DNA of 64,000 nt from Chitinophagaceae bacterium (GCA_014879565.1 JACSRW010000025.1:124001-188000), one strand, 5' to 3'. Shown: positions 7,832-17,875, counted from the first letter of the stretch. Notes: a model not told the origin generated them from the letters alone. Numbers and translations are program-made.

Positions 7832-8665
7832 ATGAAGAAAGTATTTTTAACCTCACTGGCTGCTTTATGCCTTTTCCTGGCAGAAGCCCAGTTAAAAACA
7901 CCTGCCCCCAGTCCCTCACAAACCATTAAACAGGATTTTGGTCTGGGTACCGTAGAACTGTCCTATTCCCGGCCGGGTATGAAAGGCCGGAGAGTTTTCG
8001 GCGACCTGGTTCCTTTTGGTAAAGTCTGGCGTACCGGTGCCAACAGCGCCACGATCCTGAATTTTTCAGATGAAGTGACCATTGGCGGCAAAACCATTCC
8101 GGCCGGCAAATACGGTTTACTCAGCATTCCGGATAAAAACAGCTGGACTCTTATCATCAGCAAACAACTGGATGTAACGAGCCCGGCGGCTTACAAACAG
8201 GAAAGTGATGTGGTTCGTGTGGATGTAAACGTGATGAAACTGGAAGAAAAGGTTGAATCATTCACTATCCAGTTCGCCAATATCAAACCCACCAGCTGCG
8301 AACTGCATATCATGTGGGAAAACACCGCGGTTTCCCTGCCGATTGGCACCGAAGTGGACAGCAAAGTAATGAAGCAGATTGATCAGCTGATGAACCGGGA
8401 CACCCGTCCTTATTTTAATGCCGCCATGTATTATATGGACAATGGCAAAGACCTGAACCAGGCCCTCAGCTGGTTTGATAAGGCCATAGAACAAAATCCC
8501 GGCGCTTTCTGGGTACATCACCAGCGGGCAAACTGCCTGGCCAAACTGGGTAAAAAAGCGGAAGCAAAAGCCGCCGCCGAAAAATCAAAGGAACTGGCTG
8601 CCGCTGCTAAAAATGATGACTACGTAAAACTGAATGAAAAATTACTGGCAGAACTGAATAAATAA
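7832..8665 (+). CDS. DUF2911 domain protein with C-terminal TPR
   Basis: 277 residues with a signal peptide ending near AEAQ (residue 20). DUF2911 covers about 30-175, with the recognisable run VELSYSRPGMKGRRVFGDLVPFGKVWRTGAN. A tetratricopeptide-type helical repeat follows (about 190-260, AMYYMDNGKDLNQALSWFDKAI). DUF2911 proteins are abundant secreted or periplasmic proteins of Bacteroidota with no assigned reaction. The gene stands alone between a promoter-like element and a strong terminator. Confidence 0.88.
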   Translation: MKKVFLTSLAALCLFLAEAQLKTPAPSPSQTIKQDFGLGTVELSYSRPGMKGRRVFGDLVPFGKVWRTGANSATILNFSDEVTIGGKTIPAGKYGLLSIPDKNSWTLIISKQLDVTSPAAYKQESDVVRVDVNVMKLEEKVESFTIQFANIKPTSCELHIMWENTAVSLPIGTEVDSKVMKQIDQLMNRDTRPYFNAAMYYMDNGKDLNQALSWFDKAIEQNPGAFWVHHQRANCLAKLGKKAEAKAAAEKSKELAAAAKNDDYVKLNEKLLAELNK

Positions 8666-8686
8666 TCAGTCCGCCTGAAAAGCCCA

Positions 8687-8741
8687 CCGGTTTTGTCTTC
8701 GCTGAACCCCATAAAGGGAAAGCCGGCAAAACCGGTTTTTT
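8687..8741 (+). terminator. intrinsic terminator after the DUF2911 gene
   Basis: Nine-bp stem CCGGTTTTG/CAAAACCGG with a 31-nt loop and a following run of T. The 3' end overlaps the stop region of the convergent symporter gene. Confidence 0.65.
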
Positions 8742-10482
8742 ATGTATTAACCGGTAATTTTTCCCCGGAAAACCGGGCACGGTTCAGTAAGAGGCAAAAA
8801 ATGATTACACCGAAAGCTCCGATCGGGTTGAGCCAGAGAAATCCCATTTTAAACAGTCCCAGTTTTGTCAGTATAAAAACAAGCAGGACCAATACCTGTG
8901 CGCCTAATGCCGACCAGAATACCACCGTGCTGTTCCGGACTTTTTTCATAAAAAAAGCGACCAGGAATACGCCGAGTATCACCCCATAAAAAAGAGAGCC
9001 GAGAATATTCACTGCTTCAATCAGGCTGTTCCCGATATTGTATGTGAACATAGCGACCACAATACAGAATATACCCCAGGCAAGGGTATACCAGCGGGAG
9101 AGCCTGTATTCCTGTTCAGGTGTTTCTTCTTTTTTAGTAAAACGGCGGTGCATATCAATCATCGAGCAGGAGGCCAGTGAATTGATGGCGGCGGCAATAC
9201 TTCCCCAGGAGGCCAGGAAGATGACCGCGATCAGCAGTCCCACCAGGCCGGCTGGAAGATGATCCACCACAAAACGGAGAAATATATAGTTCGTATCATT
9301 TCCGTCTCCGCCGGGCACTTTGGTATTCAGCCAGCCTACCACTTTTTTTCGCAGGCTGTCGGATTGCTGCTGTAATAGCAGCAGCTCCTGCAGGGAGGCT
9401 TCTCTTTCCTTCTTATGGTCTTCGCCGGAAAAACGGCTGTAAGCGGCAACAGCCGCCTGCTTCTTTTCGCCGACAGCATCAAACTCCAGCTGCACCCGGC
9501 GAAGGGAATCGCCATACAGGGATTGTTCCAGTTTTTTCAACTGCACTTCATTGAAAAAAACAGGCGCTTTGTTAAACTGATAAAAAGTAAAGACCAATAC
9601 CCCGATCAGCAGGATCAGAAACTGCATGGGCACTTTTACCAACCCGTTCATCAGCAGACCCATGCGGCTTTCCGTCAGCGAACGGGCAGTAAGATACCTC
9701 CCAACCTGGCTCTGGTCGGTGCCGAAATATGAAAGGGCCAGGAAGAATCCACCTATGATTCCGCTGGGTAAGTTATACTGATCACTCCAGTTAAAGCCCT
9801 TTTCCGTTATACCGGAGGTAATGATATTGAGCTTACCCATTTTTCCGCCCACATCCAGCGCGTCGATAAACCCTACGCCTTCGGGAAGCAAACTAACCAG
9901 CATCCAGGCAGCCAGGAACATTCCGGTAAACACCACAAAAAGTTGTATTTGCTGGGTATAGGCTACTGCCTTTGCCCCACCGCTCATGGTATAAATAATC
10001 AGCAGACCGCCCATAAAAAGATTCGTCCAGTTGATATCCCAGCCGAGCAGGGAAGACAGGATCAGGGAGGGAGCAAAAACACTGATACCGGTTGACAACC
10101 CTCTTTGCAAAAAAAACAGCAGGGACGTAAGGGTACGTGTTTTGCCGTCAAAGCGCTGTTCCAGGTATTCATACGCCGTATACACCTTCATCCGGTGAAA
10201 AATCGGCACGAAGAAAATACTGATAACGATCATCGCGAGCGGCAAACCGAAATAATACTGTACAAAGCGCATACCGTCGGTATATGCCTGGCCGGGTGCA
10301 GACAAAAAAGTGATGGCACTGGCCTGTGTGCCCATAATACTGAGCAGCACCATTCCCCAGGGAAGGCTCCGGTTACTGAGAAAATAACCCTCCAGGTTAT
10401 GTGAAGTGCGGCTTTTGTATAATCCGTACGCCACGATAGCCAACAGGGTTACCGCCAAAACAATCCAGTCAAGCAGGCTCAT
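8740..10482 (-). CDS. sodium:solute symporter (SSS family)
   Basis: 580 residues with about 13 hydrophobic helices. The first third shows the SSS signature pattern (SLLDWIVLAVTLLAIVAYGLYKS, then the extramembrane run YFLSNRSLPWGMVLLSIMGTQASAITFLSAPGQAY). A roughly 90-residue charged, Gln/Glu/Lys-rich segment (about 308-395) predicted to form a coiled coil interrupts the membrane core. It is the last gene of a four-gene unit and its ATG overlaps the stop of the 42-residue protein upstream (ATGA-type overlap). The upstream deacetylase makes a deacylated sugar or glycoconjugate a reasonable guess for the substrate, but nothing in the sequence fixes it. Confidence 0.9.
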   Translation of the reverse strand: MSLLDWIVLAVTLLAIVAYGLYKSRTSHNLEGYFLSNRSLPWGMVLLSIMGTQASAITFLSAPGQAYTDGMRFVQYYFGLPLAMIVISIFFVPIFHRMKVYTAYEYLEQRFDGKTRTLTSLLFFLQRGLSTGISVFAPSLILSSLLGWDINWTNLFMGGLLIIYTMSGGAKAVAYTQQIQLFVVFTGMFLAAWMLVSLLPEGVGFIDALDVGGKMGKLNIITSGITEKGFNWSDQYNLPSGIIGGFFLALSYFGTDQSQVGRYLTARSLTESRMGLLMNGLVKVPMQFLILLIGVLVFTFYQFNKAPVFFNEVQLKKLEQSLYGDSLRRVQLEFDAVGEKKQAAVAAYSRFSGEDHKKEREASLQELLLLQQQSDSLRKKVVGWLNTKVPGGDGNDTNYIFLRFVVDHLPAGLVGLLIAVIFLASWGSIAAAINSLASCSMIDMHRRFTKKEETPEQEYRLSRWYTLAWGIFCIVVAMFTYNIGNSLIEAVNILGSLFYGVILGVFLVAFFMKKVRNSTVVFWSALGAQVLVLLVFILTKLGLFKMGFLWLNPIGAFGVIIFCLLLNRARFSGEKLPVNT

Positions 10483-10607
10483 GCAAATTTTTTGGTGATC
10501 CAGTAAAAAAACACAATCAGGATAAGGAGAAAAACACCCACCAGCCAGTACCAGCCGGACCAGTTACCAAACAAAGGGGCTTTATCGTTATCTTGCTGAT
10601 GCATCAT
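10479..10607 (-). CDS. 42-residue single-pass membrane protein
   Basis: A small frame starting with two ATGs (10607 and 10604). After a hydrophilic N-terminus (MMHQQDNDKAP) comes a Trp-rich lead-in (FGNWSGWYW) and one strong helix LVGVFLLILIVFFYWI (about 23-38) with a basic end (TKKFA). Its stop overlaps the symporter ATG and its start overlaps the stop of the next small gene, so all are likely translated in a coupled way. The frame is consistent with a conserved accessory membrane subunit. No family is recognised. Confidence 0.72.
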   Translation of the reverse strand: MMHQQDNDKAPLFGNWSGWYWLVGVFLLILIVFFYWITKKFA

Positions 10608-10780
10608 TTTTTACGGGTGGTGCGCAGCCAGCCGGTCAGTACAATCACCACCCCGAGAATAAGTCCGATCAGGATGCCCACCCGGATTTTTTTAATCATT
10701 ATCCCCAGGGCCAGCCCCAATACAATGGCAAAAACAAATGCCATCTCACTTCGCCTGATATCCGGTTTGCGCTCTTCCAT
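10604..10780 (-). CDS. 58-residue membrane protein
   Basis: ATG at 10780, stop at 10604. The start overlaps the stop of the PIG-L gene by one base (TGATG) and the end overlaps the start of the 42-residue gene. The sequence begins MEERKPDIRRSEM and has two hydrophobic helices, about residues 13-28 (MAFVFAIVLGLALGIM) and 33-51 (RVGILIGLILGVVIVLTGW), separated by a short basic loop, and ends in RTTRKK. A helix-loop-helix hairpin with both tails cytoplasmic is likely. No family is recognised. Overlapping starts and stops on both sides support it as a real gene. Confidence 0.75.
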   Translation of the reverse strand: MEERKPDIRRSEMAFVFAIVLGLALGIMIKKIRVGILIGLILGVVIVLTGWLRTTRKK

Positions 10781-13269
10781 CAGAATCCTTTTTTTCTGTT
10801 CAGGGCTATCAGGTTCGCCAGTAAACGATATGCGCCGGGAACTCCCGCGGGTAATTCACGGAAAAAAACAATCCCGGTATACGTAAACCAGCCCTTGCCA
10901 TAACGGGCGATCAGCAGGCTGCCGTCATCCGACCGCTCTCCGGGGTCTGCCATCCCGATCAGCTTTTCAAATTTACCGGAAGTGTCGCTGGCATGATAAA
11001 TACTTCTTTCCTGGATCCAGCCGGTAAAATCATCCGCGCTGATCCTGTTGGGAAAATTAAACACCGGATGATCGGGCTTTAACAGGGTAACAGGGGCTGT
11101 TTCATCGGTAACACGGGTCCGGGTAATGGTAAAGGGATAGGGGCCGATTTTTGCCCGTACCGGTCCGATCTGGTTACTGGTATTGTACTGTACAATCAGG
11201 TTCCCGCCTTCACTGACATATTTCATGAGCTTTTCATAATGCCGGTTCAGCCAGTCATGGGTATTATACGCTCTTACCCCGGTCAGAATGGCATCGTACT
11301 GTGCCAGATTGTTTTTAGATAATTCTTTATCCCCGAGCAGGGTTACTTCAAATCCCATCTGTTCCAGGGCTTCCGGTACTTTATCTCCGGCCCCGGTAAT
11401 ATACCCGATACGCCGGTGATGTGTTTTCAGACCGGCAAACCGGATTTGCACCTGTGCCGGGTGAAAATAATGGATCCGGGGGATATGATCATACCGGATT
11501 TCATGTTTATCCACCGCGGCAAAACTGTCGTTGCTGCTGCGGACCATAAACCGTAAGCGATCATTTTTCGCATGTGCTTCACCGTTATACTCTGTTTCAA
11601 TAACCTGGTCGCGGCCCGTTACAGACAGTTGATTACGGGGCAGGGTAACAGAGAGTGAACCGGGGCTTTTCTCAGCGGCGGCTTTCAGTGTACCGGTAAA
11701 CCCTTTTTTCATTCCGCGAACCGTAACAGTGCCATTGAAAGTACTCCGGTCCGGTGTCACCAGCTGCATATCTGTACCGGGGCTGATTATTACCGGCGGC
11801 ACTACTACCAGAGGCTGATACAACTCTCCTTTAACCGGGTCTGTAAATTTATACCTGACCGGGGTTTGGAAACGAAACGTTTCCCCTTCTGTTTCCACCA
11901 CAAATGCAGCCTGCAGGGCCGGATCCGTATCGGCCTGACCCGCTTTCAGCGGATTGGAGATGGTGAAATAACCTTCAGCCATTTCTTCTTCGAGCCAATA
12001 AGGCTGTGTCAGGGGCTGTGTAGCGGGTATAAAAATCATTTGCTGAAAACCGGTATTCCTGTTTTTCTCCAGCTGTTTGCTGAGCAGGGTATCAAAACCT
12101 GCCAGCCTGATTTCTTTCAGCCGGATAGCTGCCCCCAGCCGGTTATTCAGGGTGATACTGACACGCAGCGAATCTGTCTGTACTGCGAGTGGTTCGGCGC
12201 TTACCGCTTCAGCAAAAAAACCACTGCACTGAAAGATCAGTTCCTCCACTTCTTTCAGTTTCTGTATTTGCCAGTAATGAGCAGGCAGTTGTTTGATTTT
12301 TTTGTATACCTGTACCAGACCGGGCACCGATGCTTCCGGATGCAGAAAATCAAACCGGTTGATAACACTGTCAATGGCCTGAATCATCACCGCTCCGCCC
12401 GGAACCCTCGCCCAGCTCAGGTCGTTCCCTTCCAGTAAATCAACGGAAGGCTGCTCACCCCTGGTTGCCCGGAAATACTCCCATGACTCGCCCCGGCTGG
12501 CCGGCACTCCGAAACCCTGGCTTTTATGCTGGCTGCGGCTCTCAGCGGCAATTTCGCCATAACTTCTTCCGAGTAAGGGATTATACCCCCCTACATCCAC
12601 TTTAAACTGATCTTCGCGGGTAGTATTATTACCTCCGAAATTAAACGTGTTCCAGAGTACCCTTTTTGCCTGCCAGGTACCCGTATACCGCAATTGCTCG
12701 GGAAATCTTGCTGGATCCGCAGCCGCGGAAAATGCTTCATTCGCCAGTATGGCAGATGCAGTATGGTGCCCATGCCCCCCTTCACCCGTTGTCGGGAAAC
12801 GGGTGATTATAATATCGGGTCTGAAATTCCTGATTACCCAGACCACATCACTGAGAATTTTTTCTTTATCCCATTTCCGGAAAGTTTCATCGGGGTTTTT
12901 GGAATACCCGAAATCAAAGGCCCGGGTGAAAAACTGTTCGCCCCCGTCAATGCGACGGGCTGCCAGCAATTCCTGCGTACGGATAAGCCCCAGTTCAATA
13001 CCCTGCTCTTCGCCAATGAGATTCTGTCCACCGTCACCCCTTGTCAATGATAAATAGCCGGTGCGGTACAGCCTGTCTTTGGATAACCAGGTAATCAGTC
13101 TTGTATTTTCATCATCCGGGTGTGCCGCCACATAGAGTACAGAACCAAGTACCTTCAGTTTTCGGAGCGACTGATACATTTCGGCAGAACCGGGCGTCCG
13201 GTTAGACTGAGTCCAACCGGAGCAGGTTGCGAGCAACAGGAAAAAACTAATAATAAAAAAATGCTTCAT
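10780..13269 (-). CDS. secreted PIG-L family (LmbE-like) deacetylase
   Basis: 829 residues with a signal peptide (about 1-20). The LmbE/PIG-L domain occupies about 40-270 and has the metal motif AHPDDE at H50-E54 and the second cluster GHGHH at 165-169, typical of zinc-dependent N-acetylglucosamine-type deacetylases. The remaining 550 residues hold beta-rich modules and a ThuA/GATase-like fold near the C-terminus (about 620-820, LGDKELSKNNLAQYDAILTGVRAYN). It heads a unit with two small membrane proteins and an SSS symporter, suggesting export-side deacylation followed by uptake. The deacetylase family is firm, the substrate unknown. Confidence 0.88.
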   Translation of the reverse strand: MKHFFIISFFLLLATCSGWTQSNRTPGSAEMYQSLRKLKVLGSVLYVAAHPDDENTRLITWLSKDRLYRTGYLSLTRGDGGQNLIGEEQGIELGLIRTQELLAARRIDGGEQFFTRAFDFGYSKNPDETFRKWDKEKILSDVVWVIRNFRPDIIITRFPTTGEGGHGHHTASAILANEAFSAAADPARFPEQLRYTGTWQAKRVLWNTFNFGGNNTTREDQFKVDVGGYNPLLGRSYGEIAAESRSQHKSQGFGVPASRGESWEYFRATRGEQPSVDLLEGNDLSWARVPGGAVMIQAIDSVINRFDFLHPEASVPGLVQVYKKIKQLPAHYWQIQKLKEVEELIFQCSGFFAEAVSAEPLAVQTDSLRVSITLNNRLGAAIRLKEIRLAGFDTLLSKQLEKNRNTGFQQMIFIPATQPLTQPYWLEEEMAEGYFTISNPLKAGQADTDPALQAAFVVETEGETFRFQTPVRYKFTDPVKGELYQPLVVVPPVIISPGTDMQLVTPDRSTFNGTVTVRGMKKGFTGTLKAAAEKSPGSLSVTLPRNQLSVTGRDQVIETEYNGEAHAKNDRLRFMVRSSNDSFAAVDKHEIRYDHIPRIHYFHPAQVQIRFAGLKTHHRRIGYITGAGDKVPEALEQMGFEVTLLGDKELSKNNLAQYDAILTGVRAYNTHDWLNRHYEKLMKYVSEGGNLIVQYNTSNQIGPVRAKIGPYPFTITRTRVTDETAPVTLLKPDHPVFNFPNRISADDFTGWIQERSIYHASDTSGKFEKLIGMADPGERSDDGSLLIARYGKGWFTYTGIVFFRELPAGVPGAYRLLANLIALNRKKGF

Positions 13270-13357
13270 CCCAGGTGATTATTCAGCGAATATAAACTTG
13301 TTAACGGGTGTGCCCGCCTTCATGCTGCCACACCGTTTAAAAACCCTTGTTAAAAAA

Positions 13358-15883
13358 TTATTGACCGGAAAGGAAAACCGCGTTACAGAACATCAGCTTA
13401 CCGTTCTCCCAGAAATTCCGGAATAAAAGATTATCGGAAAGCAGGTTGATAGTTCCGTTCCCCAAAGAAAGCGCCCCGAATAAAAGACCGTCTTTCATCC
13501 TGGGTTGCAAACCTGCTCCTACAAAACCGGCAACGGGACCCTCTTTTTTAATCACCCCGACATTCCAGCCGCCATCTTTCATAAACTCGTATAATACATC
13601 ATCCTGCTTGAGTGTGTAATAAAATTCTGGATAGCCAAAGGCAAGCGGATGGCTGTTGTCGAGCGACACTTTCCAGATAGAACCGGGTGTAAATCCGGAA
13701 ATAGATTCCCGTTCCCTGTTTTCATAAATACGAAGGGCATCATAATTACCAGCCTTATCTTTTTTCTCCGTTTCCTCCGTTTTTTTAAGTTTAACACCGA
13801 GATCAGCTTTTGCCAGTTGCCCTACGGCTCCTTCCAGCGCCACTACCCGGCCCCCTTTCTGGACCCAGGATTTGAATGCTTCTGCTTCTTCTTTCGCGGA
13901 GAGAAAACGGTAATTGCCATCGGGAAGGATCAGCACATCTATTTCGTTCCAGTTGGCCCTGGCCAGGTCGGCTGCATTGATCAGGGTCAGCGGGTAATCC
14001 AGTTCATGATCAAAGAAATGCCAGATTTCTCCCGCAGCCAGGCTGCTGACTCCTTCCCCGGTAGCCAGTACAACCCGCGGAGCGCGGAACGGATGCACGG
14101 TTTCACTGCCAAAATCAAATCCTTTGTCTACAAAACCACTGTTCACCGGATACAATTGTACCCCGTCAGCCTGTGCTGTTTCCCGGACAACAGACCAGAG
14201 AGTATTCCCAAATTTCTGGTTGGATGTGCGCAGCACAATCACAGCCCCGCGATCAAACCGGGTGCCGTTGCTTTCAAAGGGCTGTTCTGCAAACCGCAGT
14301 ACCAGGCCTTTTTGCAGCAGATGTCCTACCAGTTTCACTGTTTTCACCCCGTTCCAGGGAATAACATAGGCATAACTGGTTTCCGGAGCTGCAGGAAGGG
14401 GTTTCAGGGTATATACACCACCCGCTGCTACTTTATCCCGGCAGGCCCATCCGTTGAGCCCATAGACATACGGCAGTGCCCAGGCTGTAATATCATACGT
14501 AATGGAATCGTTCAGTTTTGTTCTGGGCTCAAACAATACTTTCACCATAGCAGAACGGGGTTGCAAAGCTGAGATGATAATATCGTGACTGCCGGTCACA
14601 AAACTTTCTTCCTTACCTGTAAAATAATTTAGCCCTTTGGCGGAAACCCCGTTACCCGCGCTGTATTGAATACCGTTTTTATCCAGCAGTTGCACCAGCT
14701 TTTCAATCCGTTCCTGGTTACGGGCCTCATAGCGGATTACATAGGTCTTGTGTTCCCCGAATCCGGTACTCACGGCCTCATTAAAAAATTTCCGGAATTC
14801 TTTTACAAGCCGGCCGGCATTCAGGGAAGATATTTCAATCGTGCTGAGAGAGGTCGTGAAATGGTGAAGGGCTCTGTCCACCAGCGTCAGGGTATCTCCT
14901 TCCTCAACAATCACCCCAAGCGCTGCGCCAATACCTCCTTGTTCATAGGTCATACCGATACTTCCGTTATAAGTGGGATAGGTATCCCCGTAAGAAGGAT
15001 AGAGCAAATCAAATCTTTCTTTTGTAAAAAACAACCAGCCGTTCTGATCAAAATAGCCGGCATGGTTTTTTCCGATACTGGTCTGGAATTCCCGCTGCCA
15101 GGGGGTGATCACTTCATGCAGGGGCTCAGCAGCCGGCGCGAAGTAATAGGGTTCATTAATTCCCTGTTCATGAAAATCAACATGCACCTGTGGCATCCAT
15201 TGGTTATACACTTTCACCCGCTGACGGCTTTCCGTCTGTGTCTGCCAGGCCCAGTCACGGTTGAGGTCAAAATTGTAATGATTGGAGCGGCCGCCGGGCC
15301 AGGGCTCGCGGTGTTCCCGGGCCACGCGGAGCGGATTGTATTTTTTTCCCACTACTGAATTGAACCAGTTTACATACCGGTCCCTTCCATCCGGATTCAG
15401 ACAGGGGTCCATGATAACCACGGTATTTTCCAGCCATTGTTTGGTGCGGGTCACTGCGGGATTCACCAGTTCATAGAGGGTAAGCATAGCGGCTTCTGAA
15501 GAAGAAGTTTCATTTCCGTGCACATTATAACTGAGCCAGACAAAGGCAGGTGCTTTATCTTCCACCGGTGCCATTTTATCCTTTGCCAGGCCGGCTAGGC
15601 GCAGGTTGTTCTGCCGCAGTTGTTCAACCTGCTGCAGATTTTCAGCAGAGGCCACAATGGCCAGCAACAGCGGACGTCCTTCATTGGTCTCGCCATAGGG
15701 CTGCAGCTTTACCATGGAAGGCATCTGGGTTGCCACATGCTGAAAGTAGTTGACGATTTTGTAGTGCGGGGTGTACCGGGTACCCACTTTGTATCCAAGG
15801 AACTGTTCAGGTGATTTCAACTGTGCTTTTGAAACACTGAACAGCAGGAAAATAAGAAAACAGCTTAATAACGTGCGGTGCAT
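13358..15883 (-). CDS. secreted M14-type zinc carboxypeptidase
   Basis: 841 residues with signal peptide (cleavage about 20, SKAQ). The peptidase domain covers about 35-380 with the zinc motif HGNE (H122, E125) and a downstream HVDFHEQG segment. The C-terminal half is beta-rich and carries a GATase-like domain (about 590-720). This two-part layout is common in Bacteroidota M14 proteins that act on peptides or peptidoglycan stems. It is separate from the PIG-L unit by 88 bp and may share its transcript. Good confidence in the class, none about the substrate. Confidence 0.88.
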   Translation of the reverse strand: MHRTLLSCFLIFLLFSVSKAQLKSPEQFLGYKVGTRYTPHYKIVNYFQHVATQMPSMVKLQPYGETNEGRPLLLAIVASAENLQQVEQLRQNNLRLAGLAKDKMAPVEDKAPAFVWLSYNVHGNETSSSEAAMLTLYELVNPAVTRTKQWLENTVVIMDPCLNPDGRDRYVNWFNSVVGKKYNPLRVAREHREPWPGGRSNHYNFDLNRDWAWQTQTESRQRVKVYNQWMPQVHVDFHEQGINEPYYFAPAAEPLHEVITPWQREFQTSIGKNHAGYFDQNGWLFFTKERFDLLYPSYGDTYPTYNGSIGMTYEQGGIGAALGVIVEEGDTLTLVDRALHHFTTSLSTIEISSLNAGRLVKEFRKFFNEAVSTGFGEHKTYVIRYEARNQERIEKLVQLLDKNGIQYSAGNGVSAKGLNYFTGKEESFVTGSHDIIISALQPRSAMVKVLFEPRTKLNDSITYDITAWALPYVYGLNGWACRDKVAAGGVYTLKPLPAAPETSYAYVIPWNGVKTVKLVGHLLQKGLVLRFAEQPFESNGTRFDRGAVIVLRTSNQKFGNTLWSVVRETAQADGVQLYPVNSGFVDKGFDFGSETVHPFRAPRVVLATGEGVSSLAAGEIWHFFDHELDYPLTLINAADLARANWNEIDVLILPDGNYRFLSAKEEAEAFKSWVQKGGRVVALEGAVGQLAKADLGVKLKKTEETEKKDKAGNYDALRIYENRERESISGFTPGSIWKVSLDNSHPLAFGYPEFYYTLKQDDVLYEFMKDGGWNVGVIKKEGPVAGFVGAGLQPRMKDGLLFGALSLGNGTINLLSDNLLFRNFWENGKLMFCNAVFLSGQ

Positions 15884-16038
15884 AATGCTTTATTTATTCC
15901 GGCAAGTTAACAAAGGAAGCGGCCACGGCAAAAAGGGAAAATGCTTTTCCCCTGCCCTGTTGAAAAGTCCGGACTAACCTGTCTTTTCTGCCTGCACTCT
16001 TTTCAGTAGTTTTATTTCTTACATAAATAAAAACCAGC

Positions 16039-17763
16039 ATGTATTTACGGTTGCCTGCTCCCCTTCTGTTCCTGTTTCTCCTGGTATCCTGTAAATCAGG
16101 ACAGAAAAATACCGGCCAGGCCGGATTTGATCCTTTTCAGTATGAGATCCGGAAAAAAGTACTGGCGGAAAACGGCGCCGTGGTTTCCGCCCATCCGCTT
16201 GCCAGTAAAGCCGGGGTGGCCATACTCCGGATGGGGGGCAATGCAGTGGATGCGGCCATTGCCACCCAGCTGGCACTGGCCGTCGTGTATCCCAATGCCG
16301 GCAACCTGGGTGGTGGCGGTTTTATGATTGCGCGGCTAAGCGACGGAAAGGAACTGGCGCTTGACTACCGGGAAATGGCACCGGCTGCCGCACACCGGGA
16401 TATGTACCTTGAAAAAGACGGCACAGCCAATACGGAAAAGAGCCAGCTTGGGCATCTTTCTTCGGGTGTGCCAGGAACAGTGGCAGGTCTTTTTGCCGCC
16501 CATGCATATGCAAAACTTCCCTTTGAAAAACTGATTGAACCGGCTATCATCCTGGCGGAAAAAGGATTTGTAATCACGGCTTCAGAAGCGCGGGGATTAA
16601 ATGCCATTCAGGATGATCTCAGAAAGTATAATACGATTACCCCGGTATTTGTAAAACCCGGTGGCTGGAAAGCGGGTGATACGCTGGTACAGCATGACCT
16701 GGCCAGGACGCTGAATAGAATAAAAGAAAATGGAAAGGCCGGTTTTTATGAAGGAGAAACGGCCCGGCTGATTACGGATGAAATGAAAAGAGGCAGCGGG
16801 ATCATTTCTGCCGGAGACCTGGTGAATTATAAAGCGATATACCGGGAACCCCACCGTTTCACTTACAAAGGATATAGTATTGTAGGTATGCCGATGCCTT
16901 CCAGCGGGGGACTGCTCCTTCACCAGATGATGAAAATGATTGAAGACCGCCAGATTGCCGGGATGGGCTTTCATTCCGTGCAGGCCGTTCAGCTGATGAC
17001 GGAAGTGGAAAGAAGGGCTTTTGCAGACCGGGCAGAATATATGGGTGACGCGGACTTTCACCGGGTACCGGTTTCCATGCTGACCAATGAGGTCTACCTG
17101 CAAAACCGCATGCGGAACTACGACCCTTCAAAAGCAACCCCCAGCAGTGTTATTCGTCCCGGAGAACTGCTCCGGGCTGAAAGTGAAGAGACCACCCACC
17201 TCAGTGTAACAGACCGGGAAGGAAATGCGGTAGCAGTAACCACTACGCTGAATAATTCTTATGGCAGCCGCACTGTTGTGGGTGGTGCCGGTTTCTTCCT
17301 GAATGATGAAATGGATGATTTCAGCATTAAACCCGGTGTGCCGAATATGTATGGCGCCGTAGGGGGTGAAGCGAATGCCATCAAACCCGGCAAACGAATG
17401 CTGAGTTCAATGACGCCCACCATTGTACTGAAAGACAACAAACCCTTTTTGGTTGTCGGCACTCCGGGCGGCACCACGATACCCACCCAGGTATTTCAGA
17501 CTTTAGTGAATATTCTGGAGTTTGGCATGAGTACGGAAGAAGCCGTTTACAAACCCAAATTTCATCATCAATGGTTACCGGATGAAATCATGATTGAAAA
17601 AGGATTTCCGGCTGAGGTGAAAAACACATTGCAGCAGATGGGATATAGTTTTGGCAGGGAAAGAAGCGGAATCGGGCGAACAGAGTGTATCCGCCTTTTA
17701 CCGGATGGCCGTTTTGAAGCGGTGGCGGATATCCGGGGAGATGATGCGGCGGATGGCTATTAG
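16039..17763 (+). CDS. ggt: gamma-glutamyltransferase (glutathione hydrolase), predicted lipoprotein
   Basis: 574 residues, 3' of a lipobox-like N-terminus (LLFLFLLVSC, Cys18). The family autocleaves to a large and a small subunit; the nucleophile that becomes the small-subunit N-terminus is T385 in TTHLSVTDREGNAVAVTTTLN. Other hallmarks are AVVSAHPLAS, the GGNAVDAAIA segment and GGAGFFLNDEMDDFS, and near the C-terminus LGVTPGGTT-like PGGTTIP. It hydrolyses gamma-glutamyl bonds of glutathione in the periplasm. If the lipobox is used it is membrane anchored. The gene is divergent from the M14 peptidase. Confidence 0.93.
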   Translation: MYLRLPAPLLFLFLLVSCKSGQKNTGQAGFDPFQYEIRKKVLAENGAVVSAHPLASKAGVAILRMGGNAVDAAIATQLALAVVYPNAGNLGGGGFMIARLSDGKELALDYREMAPAAAHRDMYLEKDGTANTEKSQLGHLSSGVPGTVAGLFAAHAYAKLPFEKLIEPAIILAEKGFVITASEARGLNAIQDDLRKYNTITPVFVKPGGWKAGDTLVQHDLARTLNRIKENGKAGFYEGETARLITDEMKRGSGIISAGDLVNYKAIYREPHRFTYKGYSIVGMPMPSSGGLLLHQMMKMIEDRQIAGMGFHSVQAVQLMTEVERRAFADRAEYMGDADFHRVPVSMLTNEVYLQNRMRNYDPSKATPSSVIRPGELLRAESEETTHLSVTDREGNAVAVTTTLNNSYGSRTVVGGAGFFLNDEMDDFSIKPGVPNMYGAVGGEANAIKPGKRMLSSMTPTIVLKDNKPFLVVGTPGGTTIPTQVFQTLVNILEFGMSTEEAVYKPKFHHQWLPDEIMIEKGFPAEVKNTLQQMGYSFGRERSGIGRTECIRLLPDGRFEAVADIRGDDAADGY

Positions 17764-17875
17764 ATTAGTTTGAGGTTGGCGCAGTGTACGAACAGAGATG
17801 AGGCAATACTGCTTTTCTGTATTTGCATTCCATGGAAATATTCCCTATTTTGTCCCGATTACCATTACCACCAGC

